Positions 1 through 6,525 of a stretch of DNA of 8,033 bases are shown one piece after another (positions within the stretch are counted from its first letter, which is position 1; each line of letters begins with the position of its first letter). The translations under genes were made by a program, and so were the position numbers. The notes under the pieces were generated by a model, which did not search any database, was not told the origin of the DNA, and saw only the letters and a list, made by a program, of their open reading frames with translations. The stretch is from an uncultured Gammaproteobacteria bacterium. Lineage in GTDB: Bacteria > Pseudomonadota > Gammaproteobacteria > Pseudomonadales > Azotimanducaceae. The stretch is taken from contig CAJWLI010000062.1 of assembly GCA_913043075.1 (NCBI GenBank), positions 1 to 8,033 on the forward strand, written 5' to 3'.

Positions 1-68
1 ACGTGCAGTATGTCAGAAGATCTTTTTATCTTTTTTATAAATACCTGTTTTTACGTAAGAAAAAAAAA

Positions 69-86
69 TTGGCATAAGGAATGCTT
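69..86 (+). promoter_or_regulatory. Sigma-54 (RpoN) promoter of glnK
   Basis: The sequence TTGGCATAAGGAATGCTT has the invariant GG (71-72) and GC (83-84) separated by exactly ten bases, with the flanking TTGGCA and TGCT of the -24/-12 consensus. Counting the GC as -13/-12 puts transcription start near 96, leaving a leader of about 78 bases before glnK. Genes for GlnK-type PII proteins are classically under RpoN with the activator NtrC, so sequence and gene identity agree. No convincing NtrC palindrome is visible in positions 1-68, although the activator sites may lie left of the window. Confidence 0.85.
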
Positions 87-173
87 TTGTTTAACTTAGA
101 GGAATCTGACTCCAAGCTATTTTCAAGAGAAAATTTCTTGGTCGCAGAGAAAGAATAAAACGAGGTTAAAAAC

Positions 174-512
174 ATGAAATTAGTAACAGCAATAATAAAA
201 CCATTCAAATTGGATGATGTTCGAGAAGCTTTGTCGGAAATATCTGTACAAGGAATGACGGTCTCTGAGGTGAAAGGTTTCGGTCGTCAAAAAGGCCACA
301 CTGAATTATACCGAGGAGCAGAGTACGTCGTAGACTTCTTGCCTAAGATAAAAATCGAGGTTGCTATTTCAGATGAAAGCTTGTCTGGTGTCATAGACGC
401 TATCTCTAAATCCGCGAATACAGGAAAAGTAGGTGATGGAAAAATCTTTGTAAGTTCGCTAGAGGACGTTATTCGGATAAGAACTGGTGAGCAGGGCACA
501 GAAGCAGTTTAG
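174..512 (+). CDS. glnK: Nitrogen regulatory protein P-II, GlnK type
   Basis: Small trimeric cytoplasmic signal protein that reads 2-oxoglutarate, ATP/ADP and, through uridylylation, glutamine status. It passes this to targets such as the ammonium channel AmtB, glutamine synthetase adenylyltransferase and NtrB. At 112 residues it has the normal length. It shows the T-loop (about 37-55, GRQKGHTELYRGAEY) with uridylylation tyrosine Y51, the B-loop nucleotide site TGKVGDGK (83-90) and the C-terminal RIRTGE (101-106). The N-terminus MKLVTAIIKPFKLDDVREAL and the IEVAI stretch after the T-loop resemble GlnK more than GlnB, though the paralogues are hard to separate from one sequence. The start is supported by GAGG at 162-165, eight bases before the ATG. 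A sigma-54 promoter upstream implies induction under nitrogen limitation. The usual partner amtB does not follow; thrC does. Confidence 0.95.
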   Translation: MKLVTAIIKPFKLDDVREALSEISVQGMTVSEVKGFGRQKGHTELYRGAEYVVDFLPKIKIEVAISDESLSGVIDAISKSANTGKVGDGKIFVSSLEDVIRIRTGEQGTEAV

Positions 513-522
513 AGTTAAAAAC

Positions 523-560
523 ATGCTAAATCCCTATCTCTATTTGAACGAATTTAGCAT
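523..560. repeat. Perfect 9-base inverted repeat in the glnK–thrC spacer
   Basis: ATGCTAAAT (523-531) and ATTTAGCAT (552-560) are exact reverse complements around a 20-base loop, starting 10 bases after the glnK stop. Read rightward no T-run follows the right arm, so it is not a classical intrinsic terminator for glnK. Read leftward the second arm is followed by GTTTTTAAC, which would look more like a weak terminator, but no minus-strand gene runs into it. It could be an mRNA stem that stabilises the glnK 3' end, a weak attenuator before thrC, or a protein-binding palindrome. The repeat itself is certain; the role is unknown. Confidence 0.6.
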
Positions 561-582
561 AATCAAAGGCTGACAAAAATTT

Positions 583-587
583 AAAGG
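583..587 (+). promoter_or_regulatory. Ribosome binding site of thrC, supporting a TTG start
   Basis: AAAGG lies six bases before the TTG at 594. An in-frame stop (TAA, 582-584) precedes the TTG closely, and the next ATG in frame is at codon 21, inside the conserved N-terminus. TTG is therefore the only reasonable start. Confidence 0.7.
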
Positions 588-593
588 CCTATT

Positions 594-1970
594 TTGAAGT
601 ACTTAAGTACCCGCGGAGGAGTTTCGGGATTATCGTTTTGTGAAGCAGTCTCTATGGGGCTTGGCTCCGATGGGGGTCTCTTGGTGCCCGAAAGAATCCC
701 ATCTTTGGAACGAAATATCAGGCACCTAAGTGGCGCCTCGTACTCTGAATTAGCCTTTGAAATTTTCAAGCTTTACATAGACGATATTGCTGAACGAGAT
801 TTGAGACAAATCGTTGATAAAAGTTACTCTAATTTTTCTGATTCTAAAGTCACGCCGCTTGTTCAGGTAGGCGAGGACTACGTTTTAGAGCTTTTCCACG
901 GCCCGACGCTAGCTTTTAAGGATATAGCCCTTCAATTCTTGGGAAACGTTTTTGAGCATATATTGAATCAGCAGAACACTTTTCTCAACGTTTTGGGTGC
1001 GACAAGCGGAGACACGGGCAGTGCCGCAATAGCTGGTTTGAGGGGCAAGAAAAATATAAACGTTTTTATTATGTTTCCGGAAGGCAAGACAAGTTCGGTG
1101 CAAGAGAAACAAATGACAACTGTGATGGACCCAAACATCCATAACATTGCCATTGACGGTAGTTTTGACGATTGCCAGTCCCTACTTAAAGAGGTTTTCA
1201 GAGACGTTTCTTTTAAGGAAGATCTAAAACTGGGCGCAGTCAACTCGGTGAATTGGGCAAGAGTTCTCGCTCAAACAGTTTATTACTTTTCCACATATAT
1301 TCAGCTCGGAATGCCTCGAGCTTTTCAAGTGGCTGTACCAACGGGCAATTTTGGTAATATCTTCAGTGCCTATGTTGCCAAGCAAATGGGTTTGCCCATA
1401 GAAAGATTAATATTGGCTACAAACCAAAATGATATTCTACATAGATTTTTTGAAACCGGTTTATATCGGCGTGACAATGTCTGCTTTACATCAAGTCCTG
1501 CGATGGACATACAGGTCGCTAGTAATTTTGAAAGGTATCTTTTTTATGTCTATTATTCAAGAATAGATAAGTTCAAACATTTTATAAATTCCTTCGAATC
1601 AAGCGGTTCTGCTAAGATCGATTTATCCGATCTCCCTCCCAACAATGACGGATTCGTTACATCGTCTGTTTCGGATATGGAAACGATAAAAAGAATTAGA
1701 CTTACATACGAGAGGACTGGCTATATTCTTGATCCTCATACAGCTGTTGGTCTCGATGCGGGGTTAAGAAAAAGAAATAATGAAATCCCTTTGGTAACAC
1801 TCGCTACTGCTCATCCGGCGAAATTTCCTTCACTTCTGGAAGAGGCACTTCCCGAGGCCGAAGTCTCACATCCTATTATCGAGTCGCTGGAGGGCTTGCC
1901 AACAAGAAAATCTCATATAAAAAACGATTCGAGCACTCTGAGAGAATTTATCGAAACGATCGGTCATTGA
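594..1970 (+). CDS. thrC: Threonine synthase (PLP-dependent)
   Basis: Converts O-phospho-L-homoserine to L-threonine, the last step of the aspartate-to-threonine branch, in the cytoplasm. The protein has 458 residues, typical of the longer proteobacterial form. It opens with the family signature MKYLSTRG and SDGGLLVPE (25-33). The PLP lysine is K109 in HGPTLAFKD, followed by GATSGDTGSAA (135-145) and the phosphate-binding loop PTGNFGNIF (249-257); DPHTAVG (380-386) and TAHPAKFP (405-412) are also conserved. Initiation must be at TTG (594): an in-frame TAA sits at 582-584 and the N-terminus matches the family exactly. It lies 81 bases after glnK and may be read through from the sigma-54 promoter, since I see no good sigma-70 promoter in the spacer. 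No hom or thrB is next to it. Its last 23 bases overlap the end of the convergent phosphatase gene. Confidence 0.96.
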   Translation: MKYLSTRGGVSGLSFCEAVSMGLGSDGGLLVPERIPSLERNIRHLSGASYSELAFEIFKLYIDDIAERDLRQIVDKSYSNFSDSKVTPLVQVGEDYVLELFHGPTLAFKDIALQFLGNVFEHILNQQNTFLNVLGATSGDTGSAAIAGLRGKKNINVFIMFPEGKTSSVQEKQMTTVMDPNIHNIAIDGSFDDCQSLLKEVFRDVSFKEDLKLGAVNSVNWARVLAQTVYYFSTYIQLGMPRAFQVAVPTGNFGNIFSAYVAKQMGLPIERLILATNQNDILHRFFETGLYRRDNVCFTSSPAMDIQVASNFERYLFYVYYSRIDKFKHFINSFESSGSAKIDLSDLPPNNDGFVTSSVSDMETIKRIRLTYERTGYILDPHTAVGLDAGLRKRNNEIPLVTLATAHPAKFPSLLEEALPEAEVSHPIIESLEGLPTRKSHIKNDSSTLREFIETIGH

Positions 1971-2655
1971 CTATTTCCTGAATGGCTTTTGGTAAATCGC
2001 CAATGCAATCAATGACTTTATCAGGAACAGTGTTGCCATTAAGTTGACGGGCATTATTTTTCTTCCAAACCGTCGCCATTCCCACATTTTTTGCTCCATC
2101 GATGTCATTCACCATATCATCGCCCACATACACGAACTCATTACTAGTAACTTTCGTTTGCTTGAGCGCGGCGAGAAAAATCTCTGGCTGCGGCTTGGGC
2201 ACACCAATTTTTTCAGCTGAGATCGAAAAATTAAAATATTTTGATATTCTCAATTTTGTAATGTCGGCGTTACCGTTAGTTATAATCCCGAGCTCGTACT
2301 TTTGTGCAAGCTCCTTGAGAGTCCGTTCTACCCCAGGATACAGATCCACTTCACTTCTTGCCTTTATGAAAATCTCTACACCCTCCTGGCTAAGTTTTTC
2401 CGCTATTAACGGATCTTTTAGGCCAGCTTCAAAGATTTCCTTTAGGATTGCCTTTCGCATTCTGGTAAATTGGAAACCTATCGCCGGATTCTCCTGAAGG
2501 ATCTTTTTCCTAGCTCGCTTTATCTGTAGCTCCCCATATTTGACCTGGGGAAATCTTGATATGACCCAATTGCTTAGTGTTTTCTCTGCACTCCTGATAA
2601 CCGGGGCTACATCCCAAAGCGTGTCATCCAGGTCGAAGCCTATGACCTTAATCAC
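1948..2655 (-). CDS. yigB: HAD-superfamily phosphatase, YigB-like
   Basis: Haloacid-dehalogenase-fold hydrolase. YigB of E. coli dephosphorylates 5-amino-6-(5-phosphoribitylamino)uracil in riboflavin synthesis, and the position directly after xerC matches yigB. Numbering from the GTG start (235 residues): motif I FDLDDTLWD with D8 and D10, a helical C1-type cap at about 15-100, motif II ITNGN (125-129), motif III lysine K154 in GVPKPQPEIF, and motif IV GDDMVND (178-184). I chose GTG at 2655 rather than ATG at 2700. The GTG begins one base after the xerC stop and has AAAGG eight bases upstream. The ATG lies 44 bases inside xerC, has no visible ribosome site, and would add 15 residues ahead of the normal HAD N-terminus. 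The 3' end overlaps the end of thrC. Fold and active site are secure; the substrate is inferred from synteny. Confidence 0.88.
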   Translation of the reverse strand: MIKVIGFDLDDTLWDVAPVIRSAEKTLSNWVISRFPQVKYGELQIKRARKKILQENPAIGFQFTRMRKAILKEIFEAGLKDPLIAEKLSQEGVEIFIKARSEVDLYPGVERTLKELAQKYELGIITNGNADITKLRISKYFNFSISAEKIGVPKPQPEIFLAALKQTKVTSNEFVYVGDDMVNDIDGAKNVGMATVWKKNNARQLNGNTVPDKVIDCIGDLPKAIQEIVNDRSFR

Positions 2656-2656
2656 A

Positions 2657-3577
2657 TTAACTGCCTTTATTTCTGTTTGCCCTTGGGTGAGCTTGGTCAT
2701 AAATTTTTGCTAGGTGCTGAAAATCCAAATGAGTGTAGATCTGAGTTGTTCCTATATTTTCATGACCTAAGAGCTCTTGTACCGCCCTTAAATCTTGACT
2801 AGATTCGAGCAAATGGGTGGCAAATGAATGCCGAATTTTGTGAGGATAAATTTTCTCCGCAACCCCCAATTTTAAACCCCAAGCTGCTAGTCTTTTTTGA
2901 ACATTCCTTCTGCTTATTCTCTTACCTCGAATGCTTAAAAACAACGCATCTTCACGCTCGGACAATTCATTTTTTAACTTGTTTCTATGTTTCAACCAAT
3001 GGACCAAAGATTCTTTTGCTTTCTCACCTATAGGAAGAACTCGTTCTTTATTTCCCTTACCTAAAACTCTCAAGCTCGAATTCTCTAACGAAATATCTTT
3101 TAGATTTAGCCCTACTAGTTCGGAGAGCCTGAGCCCACATGAGTAAAAAATCTCCAGCATTGTCTTATCACGTATTTCAAAAAACGTTTTGCCGGAATTT
3201 CTTAGTAGTCTAGTGATTTGGTCGGGATCAATGGTCCTCGGGAGATAAGACTTGCTCTTCGGCGTTCTAATATTTTTTGCTGGATTATCCTTTATAGCTT
3301 TTCTTTCCTTAAGAAAATAAAAAAAAGCTCTTATTGAGGAAACTTTCCTCTGGATGGTTCTGGCCGACAAGCCCGTTTCGAAATCGGAAGAGATGAAATC
3401 TTGAATGTCTGTTGAAGTAGCAGATTCGATGATCTTAGCTTTTTGTTTTGAGATAAATTTCTCAAGAGATCCGAGGTCCCGTCTGTAGCTCAAGATAGTA
3501 TTTTTTGCCAGCCTCTTTTCGACGACGAGGTATTCAAGAAATGAAGTTATATTGCTTTTGAGAGTTAAACTTTTCAT
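2657..3577 (-). CDS. xerC: Tyrosine recombinase XerC
   Basis: Site-specific recombinase that, with XerD, acts at the chromosomal dif site to resolve chromosome dimers at division. The 306-residue protein has the SAM-like N-terminal core-binding domain (about 8-95) and the C-terminal catalytic domain (about 112-295). All six catalytic positions are visible: R150 in SCGLRLSEL, K174 in GKGNKER, H246 and R249 in PHKIRHSFATHLL, H272 in LLGHENIGTTQIYTH, and nucleophile Y281. Length, the RHSFATHLL box and the dapF–DUF484–xerC–HAD order favour housekeeping XerC over a phage or integron integrase, and no att sites or cargo are present. The ATG begins one base after the DUF484 stop with only a weak ribosome site, so coupling is likely. 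No dif-like sequence was noticed in the window. Confidence 0.96.
   Translation of the reverse strand: MKSLTLKSNITSFLEYLVVEKRLAKNTILSYRRDLGSLEKFISKQKAKIIESATSTDIQDFISSDFETGLSARTIQRKVSSIRAFFYFLKERKAIKDNPAKNIRTPKSKSYLPRTIDPDQITRLLRNSGKTFFEIRDKTMLEIFYSCGLRLSELVGLNLKDISLENSSLRVLGKGNKERVLPIGEKAKESLVHWLKHRNKLKNELSEREDALFLSIRGKRISRRNVQKRLAAWGLKLGVAEKIYPHKIRHSFATHLLESSQDLRAVQELLGHENIGTTQIYTHLDFQHLAKIYDQAHPRANRNKGS
2664..2668 (-). promoter_or_regulatory. Ribosome binding site deciding the GTG start of the HAD phosphatase
   Basis: On the minus strand AAAGG lies eight bases before GTG at 2655, within the final codons of xerC. The junction reads TAATGTG, so a ribosome finishing xerC at TAA is placed on the GTG. 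The in-frame ATG at 2700 has no comparable purine tract before it. Confidence 0.65.
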
Positions 3578-3578
3578 T

Positions 3579-4250
3579 TCAAGTTTTAAGATTTTTTGGG
3601 ATTAAAATAGAAAACATATCTGCTAAAAACTCTAGAAAAAAAGTTTCTTTTCTTTCAGAAAAGAACTCGGGATCCTCATTACCAAGGTTAAAAAGCGCTA
3701 TTTCTCTTCTACTATCTCTTACTGGCACAACCGCAAATGATTTAGCCTTTTCACTCTTTTGAAGAAACAATTCTTGCCTTTGCTTCTTCGACAGAGATCC
3801 TAAAATTGGTGAGGTCGACTTAAAAAGCTCTAAACTATACTTGCTCAAAGAGTTTTTGTTCCTCACTTGGATAGACGAACTAATTTGTAGTTCGTCTCTA
3901 CCTAATATAATCAGAGAATACTCGCATTGAAGATGGGTATGAGTCGCAGTGTGCAACGATTCGAAAAATCTGCTTTCGCTATCACCCAGAATTGCTTCCT
4001 TTAAAAAGTTCTGACTCTTTTTGAAGATAGCGGCATTCTCTTTCGCATTCTCAAAGAACTTACGAATCTTCTCTTGCGCCTCTCGCTCTTTCTGTTTACT
4101 TATCTCTAGCTGTTTTTCGATTAATGAGATAGTTCCCTTTTCCTGGTGGGGTATTTTCAACTCAGTCAAAACTTCTTCATTGTCAACGAAAAAACCTGGG
4201 TTTTCTTTCAGATATTTCCTGACTTGTAATTCCGTCAAGGCGTCTCTCAT
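3579..4250 (-). CDS. yigA: DUF484 family protein (YigA-like)
   Basis: Cytoplasmic protein of unknown function found between dapF and xerC in gammaproteobacteria. The 223-residue product carries the DUF484 N-terminal signature: VRKYLKENPGFF (10-21), then LKIPHQEKGTISLIEKQ (31-47). A charged helix, probably coiled-coil (about 43-80), follows, and then a GAF-like alpha/beta region (about 90-215). There is no signal peptide or membrane segment. It overlaps the end of dapF by four bases (ATGA) and is followed by xerC after one base, so it is made from the same message. An AAGGG lies about eleven bases before the ATG, a long spacing that suggests reliance on coupling. Family membership is secure from the N-terminal motif plus position; a role connected with XerC is only suggested by the constant neighbourhood. 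Confidence 0.9.
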   Translation of the reverse strand: MRDALTELQVRKYLKENPGFFVDNEEVLTELKIPHQEKGTISLIEKQLEISKQKEREAQEKIRKFFENAKENAAIFKKSQNFLKEAILGDSESRFFESLHTATHTHLQCEYSLIILGRDELQISSSIQVRNKNSLSKYSLELFKSTSPILGSLSKKQRQELFLQKSEKAKSFAVVPVRDSRREIALFNLGNEDPEFFSERKETFFLEFLADMFSILIPKNLKT

Positions 4251-5086
4251 GTGTTGAATATCCCTTCGTAAACCTTTGTAGACGGGCCCGACATGATCAT
4301 CGGTTTCTCGAAGTTATTCCAGATGATATTCAGTCCACCTCCAGGTTGATTCACCAAAACCTCAGCGTCCAGTGTTCCTTTTTTTATTCCGCACGCTGCA
4401 GCCGCACATGCCGCGGTCCCGCAAGCACTGGTTTCTCCAACACCCCTTTCAAAAACCCTGAGGTTTAGTTGCTGTCTCGACACTAGTTCTATAAAACTTA
4501 CATTTGCCCCGTTAGGAAAATTTTCATGGCCACATACTTTTTTTCCAATTTCAGCAACTGGGTAGTTTTGCAGATTCGTAACTTCAATAACAGCATGAGG
4601 ATTTCCGATGCCTACAGGAATTATAGGCAAAGAAATTCTGTCGTTTTTAATGTCTAAGAGGTAATAATCTCCTTCTTTTTTTGAAGGTGCGAATGGAATT
4701 GCTTCGGGCCTGAAATCGGGAATTCCTATTTCAACAGAGATATTTTTGTTCTCTTCCAAGGTGCATTTAATTATCCCTTTCTTTGTTTGAAGCCTAATTT
4801 CGTCTCTTGAGGTAAAACCTTTTTGCCGAACGAAGGTATGGATGCACCGAGCACCATTACCGCACTGCTCTGCTTCGCTTGCATCGGCGTTAAATATCCT
4901 ATACAAAAAATCTGATTCAGGATTAGTCGGAGCGCTGATCGTTAAGAGCTGGTCAAATCCTATTCCCGTTTTCCTATTCGCCATGGATCTAATTAATTGG
5001 GGATTCAAATCAATTTCTTTTTCTATCATATCGATAACTAAAAAATCGTTTCCAAGACCATGCATCTTCCAGAATTTAATATGCAT
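4247..5086 (-). CDS. dapF: Diaminopimelate epimerase
   Basis: Interconverts LL- and meso-diaminopimelate without a cofactor, supplying meso-DAP for peptidoglycan and for lysine. The 279-residue protein begins with the family motif KFWKMHGLGNDFLVID (4-19). The two catalytic cysteines are C75 in EQCGNGARC and C222 in GETSACGTAAC. Substrate-binding positions seen are N14, N66 in FNADAS, N162 in GNPHAV and E213–R214 in FERGVGE. The ATG lies nine bases after the lysA stop, with GAGAA about six bases upstream as a weak ribosome site. The stop overlaps the DUF484 start as ATGA. Placement next to lysA puts two consecutive pathway enzymes side by side. Nothing is missing or truncated. Confidence 0.97.
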   Translation of the reverse strand: MHIKFWKMHGLGNDFLVIDMIEKEIDLNPQLIRSMANRKTGIGFDQLLTISAPTNPESDFLYRIFNADASEAEQCGNGARCIHTFVRQKGFTSRDEIRLQTKKGIIKCTLEENKNISVEIGIPDFRPEAIPFAPSKKEGDYYLLDIKNDRISLPIIPVGIGNPHAVIEVTNLQNYPVAEIGKKVCGHENFPNGANVSFIELVSRQQLNLRVFERGVGETSACGTAACAAAACGIKKGTLDAEVLVNQPGGGLNIIWNNFEKPMIMSGPSTKVYEGIFNT

Positions 5087-5095
5087 TTAAAATTC

Positions 5096-6340
5096 TCATG
5101 TTGATCTTAAATTCTCTAAGTAAAAAAGGTCAGAAATTTTTTCCCTGTTTCTAATACAGAAGTGGCTTTTATCTGCGATTAAAATTTCGGCGGCTTTAGG
5201 CCTTGAATTATAGTTAGAGCTCATTGAAAACCCATATGCTCCGCAATCTAAAATTGCTATCAGATCTCCCTCAATAATGCTCAAAGATCTCCCTTTTGCT
5301 AAGAAATCACTTGTTTCGCAGATAGGACCAACTATTTCCCAATCCAAGGGTTCTGGATGTGTCCGTTTTTCTACCGAAATAATTTCATGCCAAGATCCAT
5401 AAAGAGCTGGTCTTAAGAGGTCATTCATGCCGGCATCAACCACGGCAAAGTTTTTTTGGCCATTGTTCTTGAGCAGAATAATTTGAGCCAAAAGCAACCC
5501 TGCATCGCCTACTATAGACCTACCAGGCTCCAAAATTAATCTTTGGGGAATGTCTTTCATTGACTTTTTGATTTCACTAGCAAAGTCCTTCCAATTAATG
5601 ACTTCTTCATCTTTATACTTAATTCCTACACCGCCACCTATATCGATGTGAGACAGATTTATGCCTTTTCCTGCCAGCCTTTGAACTAAGTTAATTAGGA
5701 TATTTAGAGCGGCCCGAAAAGGCTCAATTTCGGTTATTTGAGATCCAATGTGACAGTCAATTCCAACTAAATTCAGGTACGGGTCTTCATGAGCACGTTG
5801 AAAGAGATGTTCCGCACTCTCTATTTTTATACCGAATTTACTCTCGGCTAAGCCTGTAGATATATATGGATGTGTTTTCGCGTCTATATTCGGATTTACT
5901 CTGAGTGAAACGGGTGCAATTTGGCCGCAAGAACTTGCGATCTTAGCTATTTTTTCCAGTTCAGCGGCTGATTCTACATTGAAACAACGAATCTTATTTT
6001 GTAATCCTTCTATGATTTCCCAGTCCTGTTTCCCCACACCGGAAAAAACTATTTTTTTTGGATCTCCTCCAGCTTTCAAGACTCTTGCTAGCTCTCCCCC
6101 CGATACGATGTCAAATCCCGCGCCTTGTCGAGCTAAAATTTGGAGAATCCCTATGTTTGAATTCGCTTTGACTGCGAAACAAATATCAGTTGTTGTCGAG
6201 GAGAAAGCACGCTTAATAGTAAGAAAATTCTCAACGATTCTTTCTTCAGAATAAACGAACGAGGGCGTCCCATATTTTTCCGCCAATTCCTTCATTGAGA
6301 TTTTATCAAAAAAAAGCTGATTCTCTTCTCTGCTTAACAT
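5096..6340 (-). CDS. lysA: Diaminopimelate decarboxylase
   Basis: PLP enzyme of the alanine-racemase fold (fold type III) that decarboxylates meso-diaminopimelate to L-lysine, using the product of the next gene. Of 414 residues, the N-terminal barrel holds the PLP lysine K58 in FAVKAN, H197 in CHIGSQ, the glycine loop IGGGVG (234-239) and EPGRS (271-275). The C-terminal beta domain supplies C341–E342 in CETSD, whose cysteine reaches the partner subunit's active site in the dimer, and Y377 in SSNYNSRP. RVNPNIDAKTHPYISTG (147-163) is characteristic of LysA and separates it from ornithine or arginine decarboxylases of the same fold. The ATG lies two bases after the lptM stop, with GAGAG seven bases before it inside the lptM end. 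The adjacent lysine-pathway gene supports the assignment. Confidence 0.97.
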   Translation of the reverse strand: MLSREENQLFFDKISMKELAEKYGTPSFVYSEERIVENFLTIKRAFSSTTTDICFAVKANSNIGILQILARQGAGFDIVSGGELARVLKAGGDPKKIVFSGVGKQDWEIIEGLQNKIRCFNVESAAELEKIAKIASSCGQIAPVSLRVNPNIDAKTHPYISTGLAESKFGIKIESAEHLFQRAHEDPYLNLVGIDCHIGSQITEIEPFRAALNILINLVQRLAGKGINLSHIDIGGGVGIKYKDEEVINWKDFASEIKKSMKDIPQRLILEPGRSIVGDAGLLLAQIILLKNNGQKNFAVVDAGMNDLLRPALYGSWHEIISVEKRTHPEPLDWEIVGPICETSDFLAKGRSLSIIEGDLIAILDCGAYGFSMSSNYNSRPKAAEILIADKSHFCIRNREKISDLFYLENLRST

Positions 6341-6342
6341 TC

Positions 6343-6492
6343 TTAATCTCTCATGGTCTGAGATATTACTTTGCTTTCAACTAGATTCTTTTTGTCGAAG
6401 TTTTTTGTTTCAGGCAAATAAAGAGGTCCTGTTTGTCCACAAGAACTTATTGCTGATAGCGTTACTAATATAAATAAATGAACTCGATGCAT
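6343..6492 (-). CDS. lptM: LptM (YifL/LppL) small outer-membrane lipoprotein
   Basis: A 49-codon gene, easily missed because of its length. The product starts MHRVHLFILVTLSAISS, a short hydrophobic signal peptide with one basic residue, and has a lipobox ISSC with lipidated cysteine C18. The mature N-terminus CGQTGPLYLPE is the hallmark of the LptM/LppL family (E. coli CGLKGPLYFP). Residue +2 is glycine, so no Asp retention signal is present and outer-membrane sorting is expected. In E. coli LptM binds LptD at the Bam complex and assists its disulfide maturation for LPS export. The tail after residue 27 is short and charged, shorter than in E. coli. No strong ribosome site is seen, but no other start codon exists in frame for the 48 bases upstream. 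It ends two bases before lysA, the same relation as Pseudomonas lppL–lysA. A perfect TATAAT lies 27 bases upstream, so it is probably the first gene of the operon. Confidence 0.92.
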   Translation of the reverse strand: MHRVHLFILVTLSAISSCGQTGPLYLPETKNFDKKNLVESKVISQTMRD

Positions 6493-6519
6493 TTTGCTAA
6501 CTTTTATTTGGGCGGGAGA

Positions 6520-6525
6520 ATTATA
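6520..6525 (-). promoter_or_regulatory. Likely sigma-70 -10 element for the lptM–lysA–dapF–yigA–xerC–yigB operon
   Basis: On the minus strand a perfect TATAAT lies in the 125-base gap between argH and lptM. A start about seven bases downstream would leave a leader of roughly 20 bases. The -35 region at 16-18 bases upstream (around TTTCTTC) matches the consensus poorly and there is no TG extension, so strength is uncertain. The gap is otherwise AT-rich and without a gene. An eight-base T-run on this strand (6576-6569) lies just after argH but has no convincing stem before it. Confidence 0.5.

Noticed and set aside
36..41. TATAAA as a possible second, sigma-70 promoter for glnK
   Set aside because: No -35 hexamer at a suitable distance, and such hexamers are common in AT-rich DNA.
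51..58. Palindrome TTACGTAA inside a T/A-rich stretch upstream of the sigma-54 promoter
   Set aside because: Short and AT-rich; it does not resemble the NtrC site and chance is a sufficient explanation.
10..99. Plus-strand frame of 29 codons beginning ATG at 10
   Set aside because: It runs through the sigma-54 promoter, ends at a stop before glnK, has no ribosome site and no recognisable sequence.
124..140. Small hairpin CAAGAGAAAATTTCTTG in the glnK leader
   Set aside because: Seven weak pairs including one G-U with a three-base loop; low stability and no sign of a riboswitch fold.
909..1243. Minus-strand open frames inside thrC
   Set aside because: Shadows of the thrC coding sequence, with no ribosome sites or recognisable protein motifs.
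2102..3146. Plus-strand open frames opposite the HAD phosphatase and xerC
   Set aside because: They lie wholly within well-identified genes on the other strand and show no family motif.
2657..3577. Tyrosine recombinase as a sign of a prophage or genomic island
   Set aside because: Its neighbours are the standard dapF–DUF484–xerC–HAD set, and no att repeats, tRNA or phage genes are present; it is housekeeping XerC.
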